Shown here piece by piece: positions 16,168-24,256 of a stretch of 64,000 bases of DNA (position 1 is its first letter; the number at the start of each line of letters is the position of its first letter). The stretch lies in the NCBI GenBank assembly GCA_028284495.1, contig JANQRP010000014.1:1-64000 (forward strand), in the 5' to 3' direction. This DNA is from Longimicrobiales bacterium. GTDB taxonomy: Bacteria > Gemmatimonadota > Gemmatimonadetes > Longimicrobiales > Gaopeijiaceae. The notes below the pieces were generated by a model, which was not told where the DNA came from, made no database searches, and saw nothing but the letters and a program-made list of their open reading frames with translations. The position numbers were made by a program, and so were the translations under genes.

Positions 16168-18926
16168 ACGCCCCCTTGGAGCCGCGCCAGGCGCTCCTCG
16201 AGGCGCGAGATCTGCTCCTCGGCGCTCGCGAGCTTGTCTCGCTCCTTCTGCACCACGTCGTCGGGCGCCCGGGTCACGAACTGGTCGTTCTCGAGCTTCT
16301 TCGCGCTGGACTGCCGGAGTCCGCCCAGGCGACCGATCTCGTCCTCCACCCGCTCGCGCTCGCGATCGAGGTCGACGAGGCCTTCGAGGGGCAGGAAGGC
16401 CTCCGTGCCGGAAGGCAGCACCGACGACGCCCCGATCGCGCCGTCGTGTGCGCCGCCCCATTCCAGACGCTCCACTCGAGCCATGCGTGCGAGCTGGGGG
16501 CGAAGGCCGTCCACGGCGTCGCGGAACGCGGGGTCGGAGGTGTCCAGGTGGAGCGTCACCGGCGCGCCCTCCCCCACCCCGTACTCCTTCCGAAGCTGGC
16601 GCACCGCACCGACCAGCTCCTGGAAAGCACCCACACGTCGCTCGGCGTCGGCGTTCCGCAGCCCGTCGAGGCCCGAGGGCCAGTCGGCCACACAGAGGTC
16701 GGCCGGGCGCTCGAATCCCGCGAACCAGGGAATCCGGTCCCACAGCGCGGTGGTCACGAACGGCACCACGGGGTGCATCAGACGGAGCACCCAGTCCAGC
16801 ACGTGCACCAGAGTCGACCGCGCGGCTGCACGGCTCGCGGCATCGGCGTCGTCCTGGAGCCGCGGCTTGATCATCTCGAGATACCAGTCCGCGAGATCGC
16901 CCCAGAAGAAGTGATACATCCGCTCCGCCGCCTCGTGTAGCCGGAAGGACTCCATCGCGTCGGTCACACCCGCGACCGTCTCCGCCACGCGGTCGAGGAC
17001 CCAGTGGTCCGCCAGTTCGAGATCGTCCTGCACCTCGGTGAGCGGCTTCACGTCGGCCTCGCCCACCGACATGAGGGTGAAGCGACCGACGTTCCAGATC
17101 TTGTTCGAGAAGTTGCGTCCGTTCGCGAACGACGACTCGATATCCTCGTGGTCAAGCTGGATGTCGGTGCCGATCGCGCACGCGCTGATCAGCGTGTAGC
17201 GCATGGCGTCAGCGCCGAAACGCTCGACCACGTCGAGCGGATCGATCCCGTTCCCGAGCGACTTCGACATCTTCCGCCCCTGCGCGTCGCGGACGGTCCC
17301 GTGCAGGAACACCTCGGTGAACGGCAGCTCGCCCTCGAACTCGAGGCCCATCATCACCATCCGCGCGACCCAGAAGAAGATGATCTCGGGGGCGGTGCAC
17401 ATCGTGTGGCCGGGATAGAACGCCCGCATGTCGTCGGTCTCGTCGGGCCATCCGAAGGGCGACATCGGCCAGAGCTGCGAGCTGAACCAGGTGTCCAGCA
17501 CGTCCGGGTCCTGCCGGAGGTCGGTCTCGCCGCACGACGGGCAGGCGTCCGGATCCTCGCGCAGCACGTGCATCCCGCCGCACGCGTCGCAGTACCACAC
17601 CGGAATCCGATGTCCCCACCAGAGCTGCCGTGAGATACACCAGTCGCGGATGTTCTCGAGCCAGTGCTCGTACGTCTTCTTCCAGCGTGCCGGCGTGAAG
17701 CTCAGCTCCCCGGTACGCGACGCCTTGAGCGCCGGCTCGGCGAGCGGCTTCATCCGCACGAACCACTGCTCGGAGAGCCTGGGCTCGACCACCGTGTCGC
17801 ACCGGTAGCAGCGGGGCACGCGGTGGACGTGATCCTCCTTTCCGGCGAGGAGCCCCCGGGCCTCGAGTGCCGCCAGCACCTCGCGGCGCGCGTCGAACCG
17901 ATCCAGCCCGCGGAAGGGCTCCGGCACGGCGTCGTTCATGCGGGCCTCGGCGTCCATCACGTTGAGGATCTCGAGGTCGGCCCGCCCGGCCATGTCGAAG
18001 TCGTTCGGGTCGTGGGCGGGCGTGACCTTCACCATCCCGGTCCCGAACTCGGAATCGACGTAGGCGTCTGCGAAGATCGGGATCGTGCGGCCCGCCAGCG
18101 GGAGCTCGACGTCCGCGCCGACGAGGGCGGCGTAGCGTTCGTCGTCCGGATTCACGGCCACGCCGGTGTCGCCGAGCATCGTTTCGGGCCGGGTCGTCGA
18201 GACGGTCAGGTACCAGCCTCCGTCGTCGAAGCGACCCAGCGCCTCGGCGCCGGCCTCTCGCGCGGTCTCGGCCGCCGGCCACGCGGACTCGTGGAGGGGG
18301 TAGCGCAGGTGCCACAGCGAGCCGTTCGCCTCGCTGCCCTCCGCCTCCTCGTTGGAGAGCGCCGTCCCGCAGCGGGGACACCAGTTGATGATGTACTCAC
18401 CGCGATAGATGAGGTCCTTCTCGTAGAGGCGGACGAACACCTCGCGCACGGCGCGGTTCAGCCCCTCGTCCAGCGTGAAGGCCGTGCGCTCCCAGTCGCA
18501 TGAGCAGCCGATCGCCTTGAGCTGATCGAGAATGGTCCCGCCCGTCTCCTCCACGAACGCCCACACCCGCTCCACGAATTCCTCGCGACCGACGTCGAAG
18601 CGCGTGAGGCCATCCGACTGGAGCTGCCGCTCGATGACGTTCTGCGTCGCGATCCCCGCATGGTCGGTCCCGGGCAGCCATTCCGCCGCCCGCCCTCGCA
18701 TCCGCTGGAACCGGATGAGAACGTCCTGAATCGTGTTGTTCAGCCCATGTCCCATGTGCAGGACCGCCGTCACGTTCGGCGGCGGGATCACGATGACGTA
18801 CGGATCCTTCCCCTCCTCGAGGACCGCCGAGGCGGGCACGTGGAAGTAGCCGTGATCGAGCCACCGACGGTACAGTTCGGGCTCGACCGCGCGGGGGTCG
18901 AAACGGGGGGCGAGGTCCTGACTCAC
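16164..18926 (-). CDS. valS: valyl-tRNA synthetase
   Basis: The 920-residue class I synthetase charges tRNA-Val in the cytoplasm. The HIGH-type motif is H-M-G-H at residues 57-60, after P-P-P-N-V-T. The editing domain (T-T-R-P-E-T-M-L-G-D) follows near residue 235, and K-M-S-K-S-L-G-N is near residue 550. A C-terminal coiled coil (E-R-E-R-V-E-D-E-I and L-A-S-A-E-E-Q-I-S-R-L) is the usual valyl arm. A zinc-type C-x2-C pair is visible near residue 190 and again near 450. It is the first gene of a valS-lipoprotein-selA run with four-base overlaps. A weak promoter is at 18993-19021. Confidence 0.98.
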   Translation of the reverse strand: MSQDLAPRFDPRAVEPELYRRWLDHGYFHVPASAVLEEGKDPYVIVIPPPNVTAVLHMGHGLNNTIQDVLIRFQRMRGRAAEWLPGTDHAGIATQNVIERQLQSDGLTRFDVGREEFVERVWAFVEETGGTILDQLKAIGCSCDWERTAFTLDEGLNRAVREVFVRLYEKDLIYRGEYIINWCPRCGTALSNEEAEGSEANGSLWHLRYPLHESAWPAAETAREAGAEALGRFDDGGWYLTVSTTRPETMLGDTGVAVNPDDERYAALVGADVELPLAGRTIPIFADAYVDSEFGTGMVKVTPAHDPNDFDMAGRADLEILNVMDAEARMNDAVPEPFRGLDRFDARREVLAALEARGLLAGKEDHVHRVPRCYRCDTVVEPRLSEQWFVRMKPLAEPALKASRTGELSFTPARWKKTYEHWLENIRDWCISRQLWWGHRIPVWYCDACGGMHVLREDPDACPSCGETDLRQDPDVLDTWFSSQLWPMSPFGWPDETDDMRAFYPGHTMCTAPEIIFFWVARMVMMGLEFEGELPFTEVFLHGTVRDAQGRKMSKSLGNGIDPLDVVERFGADAMRYTLISACAIGTDIQLDHEDIESSFANGRNFSNKIWNVGRFTLMSVGEADVKPLTEVQDDLELADHWVLDRVAETVAGVTDAMESFRLHEAAERMYHFFWGDLADWYLEMIKPRLQDDADAASRAAARSTLVHVLDWVLRLMHPVVPFVTTALWDRIPWFAGFERPADLCVADWPSGLDGLRNADAERRVGAFQELVGAVRQLRKEYGVGEGAPVTLHLDTSDPAFRDAVDGLRPQLARMARVERLEWGGAHDGAIGASSVLPSGTEAFLPLEGLVDLDRERERVEDEIGRLGGLRQSSAKKLENDQFVTRAPDDVVQKERDKLASAEEQISRLEERLARLQGGV

Positions 18927-18992
18927 GAAGACGTCCGTGGGGGATACGAATCAGGCGGCGCCGGGGATGCCGACGTCCGCCTCTCTCCGAAC

Positions 18993-19021
18993 AACCTGTG
19001 TACGCCCCCGAGGAGCGTCAA
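18993..19021 (-). promoter_or_regulatory. candidate promoter of valS
   Basis: TTGACG and CAGGTT on the minus strand are spaced by 17 bases, about 65 bases ahead of valS. The -35 is good and the -10 is poor. No T-box-like leader is seen. Confidence 0.3.
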
Positions 19022-19077
19022 TCGGCGCGGGACGGCGCTCGTGGGCACCCGCGAGGCCACTGTGGCCGCGCGTTCGG

Positions 19078-19911
19078 TCACCGCCGGGAACTCGTCGTGT
19101 CGGGGGGCGTGCGGAGCTGCGCGGCTCGCTCGCGATCACGGCGCTCCCGCATCGCGCGGAACCGCTCCTCCCACGTCTGGAGAATGAGGCCGGTCACGGC
19201 CTGCCGGTCGATCTCGGCGTCCCGACGGGCCCGCTCCATCTCCGCCTCGCGATTCCAGGGGCTCGAGCCCATCTGCTGCCACCCGGGCAGCGGGAGGGTC
19301 ACGTCGCCGAGGTGGATCTTGCCGGGCGACACGCCCCACCGCTTCCCGTCCGCGTCCGTCCACGTCCAGTCGAGCGCGTCGTCCGAGCGCGCCTGGGCCG
19401 CATCCAGGGAGTCGCGAACCGCCGCGAGTGCCACCTGGAGGTCGAGCCCCAGAATCTCTTCCGCGCCGAGGTACTGACCGTCGGGATTGAGCGTCAGCAG
19501 CCGCGGGTCCACCTCGCCCGCCCGGAGCCGTTCGGCCGCCGGGATCCACTCGCGGTCATCCCCGATCGCCGCGTCGGCCGACGGATCCGCGCCCGCCGCC
19601 GGAGCGGTGATCGGCGCCTCGGTCACGGCGACCTCCGTCGGCGTGGCGGGCTCCGGCGGCGCCTCGTCCGGGGCCGCCTCGTCCTCCTCCTCCTCGAGCA
19701 CGACGTCGATGAGCTGCAGTCCGTCCAGCGTGGATTCGCCGCGCGAGGGCGGCGTCACCGTCACCGCAGGGATGAAGGTGATACCCGAGTAGAGAAACAG
19801 TGCCACGAGATGGATCGCGACCGACGCGCCGATCCCGACGAGCCAGGGCGTGCGCCCCTGCTCGTGGCGGCGCGTATCGGCCGCGTCTCGGGACTCGGGT
19901 GAGGTGGACAT
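19078..19911 (-). CDS. TonB-like inner-membrane-anchored protein, C-terminus unlike TonB
   Basis: The 277-residue protein has one transmembrane helix (residues about 24-44: V-G-I-G-A-S-V-A-I-H-L-V-A-L-F-L-Y). The S-V-A-I-H motif inside it is characteristic of TonB proteins. It is followed by an acidic, proline-rich spacer (E-E-E-E-D-E-A-A-P-D-E-A-P-P-E-P). The remaining 150 residues are charged and do not show the TonB C-terminal fold or the Y-P-x-x-A motif. It is therefore either an unusual energy transducer or a periplasmic linker. The -10-like TAGCAT at 19945-19950 is 34 bases ahead, but it has no good -35 box. Confidence 0.65.
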   Translation of the reverse strand: MSTSPESRDAADTRRHEQGRTPWLVGIGASVAIHLVALFLYSGITFIPAVTVTPPSRGESTLDGLQLIDVVLEEEEDEAAPDEAPPEPATPTEVAVTEAPITAPAAGADPSADAAIGDDREWIPAAERLRAGEVDPRLLTLNPDGQYLGAEEILGLDLQVALAAVRDSLDAAQARSDDALDWTWTDADGKRWGVSPGKIHLGDVTLPLPGWQQMGSSPWNREAEMERARRDAEIDRQAVTGLILQTWEERFRAMRERRDRERAAQLRTPPDTTSSRR

Positions 19912-20049
19912 CGGGAGGATCTGGAGACGGGGCGCGCTCAGTTGATGCTACTGACGGGCCGAAGGGGTGTTCCTGCTCGAAAGCCCGGACCGCCACCCCG
20001 GAAGCGCCGATTCTCCGGCCACGCCCCCGCCCGCGGCCGGGCCCGGACC

Positions 20050-21219
20050 TCAGCGAGCGACGCGGGCGAGACGGGCCGCCGCGGTCTCCAGACGGTCCAC
20101 CCCGACGGTGAGCGCGATGCGGAAGAATCCTTCGCCACCCGCCCCGAGGCCCGAGCCCGGGACCACCACCACCCCCTCCTGCTCGAAGGCGCGCTCCGCG
20201 AAGTCCAGCGAGGGCTCGCCACCCGGCACCGGCACCCAGAGGTACATGGTGGCGAGTGGCGACTCGACGGCGAATCCGGCCGCCCGCAGTGATGACACGG
20301 CGGCGTCACGACGTGCCTGGAACACCTCGACATTGGCCGGAACGAACGACGCATGATTCCGGAGCGCGGCGACTCCCGCGGCCTGGACCGCCTTGAACAC
20401 GCCCGTGTCGAGGAACGTCTTCACCCGCGAGAGCCGCGCGACGACATCCGGCCGGCCGGCCACCCAGCCCAGGCGCCAGCCGGTCATGTTGAACGTCTTC
20501 GACAGGGAATGGAACTCCACCGCGACTTCCTCGGCCCCCTCGAACTCGAGTACCGACCGGGGCCGGTACCCGTCGAAAGCGACCTCCGAGTAGGCGTGGT
20601 CGTGCGCCAGCACGATGCCGTGCCGACGGCACAGCGCGATCGTCTCCCGGATCCAGTCGTCCGGCGCGACCGCCGCAGTGGGATTGTTCGGGTAGTTGAT
20701 GAAGATCAGGCGCGTCCGGGCGAGCACGTCGGACGGGACGTCGGCCCACGGAATCAGGAAGTCGTTCTCCGGGCGGAGCGGCACCGACCACGGCTCGCCG
20801 CCCGCGAACGTCACGCCGCCGAAGTACGCCTGGTAGCCGGGATCCGGGAGGATTGCGACGTCGCCCGGATCGAGGACGGCGAAGGGGAGCTTCGCGATCC
20901 CTTCCTTCGATCCGATGAGCGGGAGCAGACCGACCCAGGGATCGACCTCGACCCCGAAGCGACGCGCCATGAAGGCCGCAACCTCCTCTCGGAACGCGGG
21001 GAGCCCGAGCTGGAAGGGGTAGCGTGACGCCTCGGGGTCGGCGAGCGACTCCGCGAGTGACCGGATCGCATCGGGCGGGGGCGGAAGGTCGGAGTCTCCG
21101 GCGCCGAGGTCGATGACATCGACGCCCCGCGCGCCGGCCTCACGCTTGCGCTCGGCCAGCCCGGCCATCGGGTAGCGCGGGAGGGCCTCCAGCCGGCGCG
21201 GGGCCGGAAGGTCGGTCAG
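20050..21219 (-). CDS. LL-diaminopimelate aminotransferase-like (class I/II PLP)
   Basis: The 389-residue fold-type-I aminotransferase shows R-L-E-A-L-P-R-Y-P at the N-terminus, G-A-G-D-S-D-L-P-P-P, F-I-N-Y-P-N-N-P-T-A and the PLP lysine in S-L-S-K-T-F-N-M-T-G-W. These are close to DapL, which makes LL-diaminopimelate for lysine and peptidoglycan. Related aspartate or alanine aminotransferases remain possible. The conserved N-terminus requires a start upstream of residue Met18, at 21168. The only close candidate is CTG 21219, which overlaps the upstream stop as CTGA and gives the usual family length. ATG 21303 would overlap that gene by 88 bases. Confidence 0.85.
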   Translation of the reverse strand: MTDLPAPRRLEALPRYPMAGLAERKREAGARGVDVIDLGAGDSDLPPPPDAIRSLAESLADPEASRYPFQLGLPAFREEVAAFMARRFGVEVDPWVGLLPLIGSKEGIAKLPFAVLDPGDVAILPDPGYQAYFGGVTFAGGEPWSVPLRPENDFLIPWADVPSDVLARTRLIFINYPNNPTAAVAPDDWIRETIALCRRHGIVLAHDHAYSEVAFDGYRPRSVLEFEGAEEVAVEFHSLSKTFNMTGWRLGWVAGRPDVVARLSRVKTFLDTGVFKAVQAAGVAALRNHASFVPANVEVFQARRDAAVSSLRAAGFAVESPLATMYLWVPVPGGEPSLDFAERAFEQEGVVVVPGSGLGAGGEGFFRIALTVGVDRLETAAARLARVAR

Positions 21220-21413
21220 GACCTGTCCGCGGTGTGGATCGTCGTGCCGATCAGGGCGCCGAGCCCGGCGATCGTGAGGAGGCCGGCGATGATCGTCCAC
21301 CACACGACCATGTCCGTATAGCCCATCGCGCCGCCGTTCTGGCCGCGCTGGAAGGCACCCCAGGCCAGACCGAGCCAGACGATGCCGACGAGGTATCCGA
21401 AGATCCGATTCAT
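21216..21413 (-). CDS. small two-helix membrane protein
   Basis: This 65-residue protein has two hydrophobic helices (residues about 5-20 and 38-57) joined by a short loop, G-A-F-Q-R-G-Q-N-G-G-A-M-G-Y-T-D. I do not recognise a family. ATG 21413 is the natural start because upstream codons give only arginine-rich text. It has a well-formed promoter at 21451-21478, and it is coupled through a four-base CTGA overlap to the aminotransferase gene that follows. It may be an accessory membrane anchor or simply a leader gene. Confidence 0.65.
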   Translation of the reverse strand: MNRIFGYLVGIVWLGLAWGAFQRGQNGGAMGYTDMVVWWTIIAGLLTIAGLGALIGTTIHTADRS

Positions 21414-21450
21414 GTCCCGTACCGAGTGAGGTTTGTGGCCGTCATCGCGG

Positions 21451-21478
21451 AATCTACCGAGACGCCGCAGGCGAACAA
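21451..21478 (-). promoter_or_regulatory. promoter of the small membrane protein/aminotransferase pair
   Basis: TTGTTC, 16 bases, TAGATT on the minus strand. The -10 is about 38 bases ahead of ATG 21413. Confidence 0.5.
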
Positions 21479-21551
21479 GCGCGTCCGGGTACACGCCATC
21501 GCCATCCCGGGTCCGCCCGGTGTTCCCGCCGGCCCCGACGGCCCGTCCGTT

Positions 21552-24230
21552 CTACGGGGACCGCCCCTGGCTCCGCCCCGCATCGTCGTAGAAGCGGCGC
21601 ACGTCCCGGATCACCTCGTCCCACGGGCCCTTCCGGATCGGCACGTCGGGCAGGGAATCGCGCAGCACCCGGCCGTAGCGCTTCCGTACGATCCGATCGT
21701 CGAGCAGCAGGACGGCGCCCCGGTCGGAGCGCGACCGTACGAGCCGCCCGAACCCCTGCTTGAGTCGGAGCGCGGCGAGCGGCAGCACGTAGCCGTAGAA
21801 CGCATTCCCCCCCCGGCGTTCGAGAGCTTCCACGCGGGCCGCGGTCACGGGCTCGGTCGGGACCCTGAACGGGATCTTCTGGATCACCAGCCCCCGCAGC
21901 GGCTCGCCGGGCACGTCCACACCCTCCCAGAAGGACGACGTGCCCAGCAGTACGCCGCGGCCGCTCGCCACGAAGTCGGCGAGGAGCGACGCCCGAGGAC
22001 GCTCTCCGTGCACGAACAGCGGCCACTCGCGATCCAGCCCCTGGTCCCGCAGGTGCTCGGCCACCGTACGGAGGGCCCGATAGGAGGTGAAGAGGCCGAA
22101 CACGCCCCCGTCCGTCCGCGCCACGAGGTCGGCGAGAATCTCGGCCGTCGCGCGTTGAAACTCCTGGTCGCCGGCCTGCCCGGACGCACCCGGGTCACCC
22201 ACACGGCCACCACCCGCACGACCGGTCGGATCCGGCAGGTCGGTCGGGACGACAAGGAGGGACTGCTCTCGGAAGTCGAAGGGCGACGATACGATACGCT
22301 CGACCATCTCCACCGGCCTCTCCATTCCCGCGAGCGCCTCCGCCTCGAGCCCCAGACGGCCCTTCACGAAGCCGAAGTCGCCCCGCGTCGAGAGGGACGC
22401 GGAGGTGAGCGCCACCGATCGCATCTTCGAGAAGAGCGTGTCGCGGAGCGTGGGTCCCAGCTCGATCGGGGCCGCGGCGAGCACGATCGAGCGGCTCCGG
22501 CCCGAGCCGCGTGTCTCGATCCAGCGGACCAGCGACAGCTCGCGTTCACCCGGACGGAGCACCAGCCGCAGCGCGGCTTCGGCCGCCAGCAGCCTCCGTT
22601 CCGCGCTCCGGAGGTCCAGGAGCCGGCCCTCGAGGCCGTCGAACAGGCGCTCGTCGTTCTCGATCGCGCGGCGGAGTTCGACCAGTTCGGTCGCGAGCCG
22701 GACGAGACCGCCCAGCAGCCCGTCCAGGCGCTCCCGGACCTGAACGCGATCGTCGGGCTCGGGGATGGTCCCCTCCCCCCGACCGATGCGGACCGCGTCC
22801 GAGTCGCCGGGACCGCCCGACACCAGCGGCTCGATCGCCTCGAAGAAGAGCCGGGCGCGGGAGCGAACCTCCTCGACCCCGGGTCGGGCACGCTCCTCGA
22901 TACGCGTCCGAAGCTCGAGCGCGGTGTCTCCCTCCCGCCCCGCAAGGGCCTCGCCGACCGCATTGAGCACGCCGCGGCCGCGCCGATCCAGCCGCCCAAG
23001 CACCCGACGGATGCCGGTGGCCGTCAGGGCGGCGCCGAGGTTCTCGGTGGCGGCGTCCTCGACGTTGTGCGCCTCGTCCAGGACGACGTGCGAGTACGGC
23101 GGAAGCACGGCGGACTGAGTCCAGTTGCCCGTGACCGAGCGGACCGCGACGTCCGTGAAGAGCATGTGGTGGTTCACCACGAGAATCCTTGCCGACGCGG
23201 CGTGGCGCCGCGAGCGCTGGAAGAAACACTGCTGGAAGTGGGGGCAGCGCGCGCGGAGACAGGCGTCGGGGTCACTGCGCACCTCTTCCCAGACCTCGTC
23301 GGACGGCGGCGCCTGCAGATCTGCCAGTGACCCGTCGTCCGTGGTGGAGAGCCAGTCACGGATGGCCTCCAGCTCCTGGGTCCGATCGTCCGGAAACAGG
23401 TCGGCGGAGGTTTCGAGCGCGAGCCGTGCGCGCCGGATGGACACGTAGTTGCCGCGGCCCTTCACGAGCGCCCAGGTCAGGTCGCCGCCCACGAGATCGT
23501 TCACGAGCGGCAGGTCCTTGCCGACGAGCTGCTCCTGGAGGTTGATCGTTGCCGTCGACACCACGGTGCGCTCCTCGTTGCGGAGCGCCCAGGCGGCGGC
23601 CGGGAGCAGGTATGCCAGGCTCTTCCCGGTCCCGGTGCCGGCTTCGACCAGGGCGATCCCGTCCTCGTTGTACCGCTCCGCGATCAGCCGCAGCATCTCG
23701 CGCTGGCCCGGTCGGTCCTCGTAGCCGTCGAACCGCGCGGCCAGCGGCCCCCCCGGCCCGACCAGCTCCGCGAGCGCGTCCACGTCGATCGGCAGGCGCT
23801 CCCGAGGCCTCGGCGGCTCGACCACGACGTACAGCGTGGAGGCGTCGTTGTCGGTGATCGCCGTCCCGAGCCCCTCCTCCCAGACCCGGGCCGCGACGCC
23901 CAGGTCGGCGTCCGAGGGCTCGAGTCGACCCGAGGGGTGGTTGTGGATCATCAGCCCGCCCTCCGGCACGTCCCGGGCGACCGCAAGTACCGCGGCGCGG
24001 TTTCCCCGGGCGATGGCGCGGGCGTTGACCACGCTCCGGTCCGAAAGGACGTCGGCCAGGAAACAGACCTCTCGTCCACCCGCACGGTCGATCTCGGAGC
24101 GGATCCGGTCCGCTGCCTCGTCGTCGAGCCGGAGCGGCCGGGTCGGATCCGGCGCTGGAGGACGCGCCGCCTCCATGTCGAGGCCATCCACGCCCACGAG
24201 CGTGGCGGCGAGGTCGGGAGACGGATCCAC
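21552..24230 (-). CDS. JAMM/RadC-like domain fused to a DinG-type helicase
   Basis: The 892-residue protein has two modules. Residues about 35-145 form a JAMM/RadC-like domain: Glu54, then H96-N-H98-P-S-G with S106 and D109, the full E...HxH(x7)SxxD metal site. Residues about 165-890 are a DinG/XPD-type superfamily 2 helicase. Its motifs include Walker A G-T-G-T-G-K-S (198-204), D-E-A-H 385-388 and the C-terminal motif G-F-G-R-L-V-R-S. Three iron-sulfur cysteines are present (C324, C329, C335), but the first position after G-N-Y is Ser264. GTG 24230 follows the upstream stop by 26 bases. A DNA-repair or transcription-conflict role is likely; the fused domain's job is unknown. Confidence 0.85.
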   Translation of the reverse strand: MDPSPDLAATLVGVDGLDMEAARPPAPDPTRPLRLDDEAADRIRSEIDRAGGREVCFLADVLSDRSVVNARAIARGNRAAVLAVARDVPEGGLMIHNHPSGRLEPSDADLGVAARVWEEGLGTAITDNDASTLYVVVEPPRPRERLPIDVDALAELVGPGGPLAARFDGYEDRPGQREMLRLIAERYNEDGIALVEAGTGTGKSLAYLLPAAAWALRNEERTVVSTATINLQEQLVGKDLPLVNDLVGGDLTWALVKGRGNYVSIRRARLALETSADLFPDDRTQELEAIRDWLSTTDDGSLADLQAPPSDEVWEEVRSDPDACLRARCPHFQQCFFQRSRRHAASARILVVNHHMLFTDVAVRSVTGNWTQSAVLPPYSHVVLDEAHNVEDAATENLGAALTATGIRRVLGRLDRRGRGVLNAVGEALAGREGDTALELRTRIEERARPGVEEVRSRARLFFEAIEPLVSGGPGDSDAVRIGRGEGTIPEPDDRVQVRERLDGLLGGLVRLATELVELRRAIENDERLFDGLEGRLLDLRSAERRLLAAEAALRLVLRPGERELSLVRWIETRGSGRSRSIVLAAAPIELGPTLRDTLFSKMRSVALTSASLSTRGDFGFVKGRLGLEAEALAGMERPVEMVERIVSSPFDFREQSLLVVPTDLPDPTGRAGGGRVGDPGASGQAGDQEFQRATAEILADLVARTDGGVFGLFTSYRALRTVAEHLRDQGLDREWPLFVHGERPRASLLADFVASGRGVLLGTSSFWEGVDVPGEPLRGLVIQKIPFRVPTEPVTAARVEALERRGGNAFYGYVLPLAALRLKQGFGRLVRSRSDRGAVLLLDDRIVRKRYGRVLRDSLPDVPIRKGPWDEVIRDVRRFYDDAGRSQGRSP

Positions 24231-24256
24231 GGCGGGTGCGGGGCGCGTTCGGGGCG

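Noticed and set aside
18927..19077. T-box leader for valS
   Set aside because: The region has no T-box sequence or specifier stem and no antiterminator. Only a weak promoter is visible.
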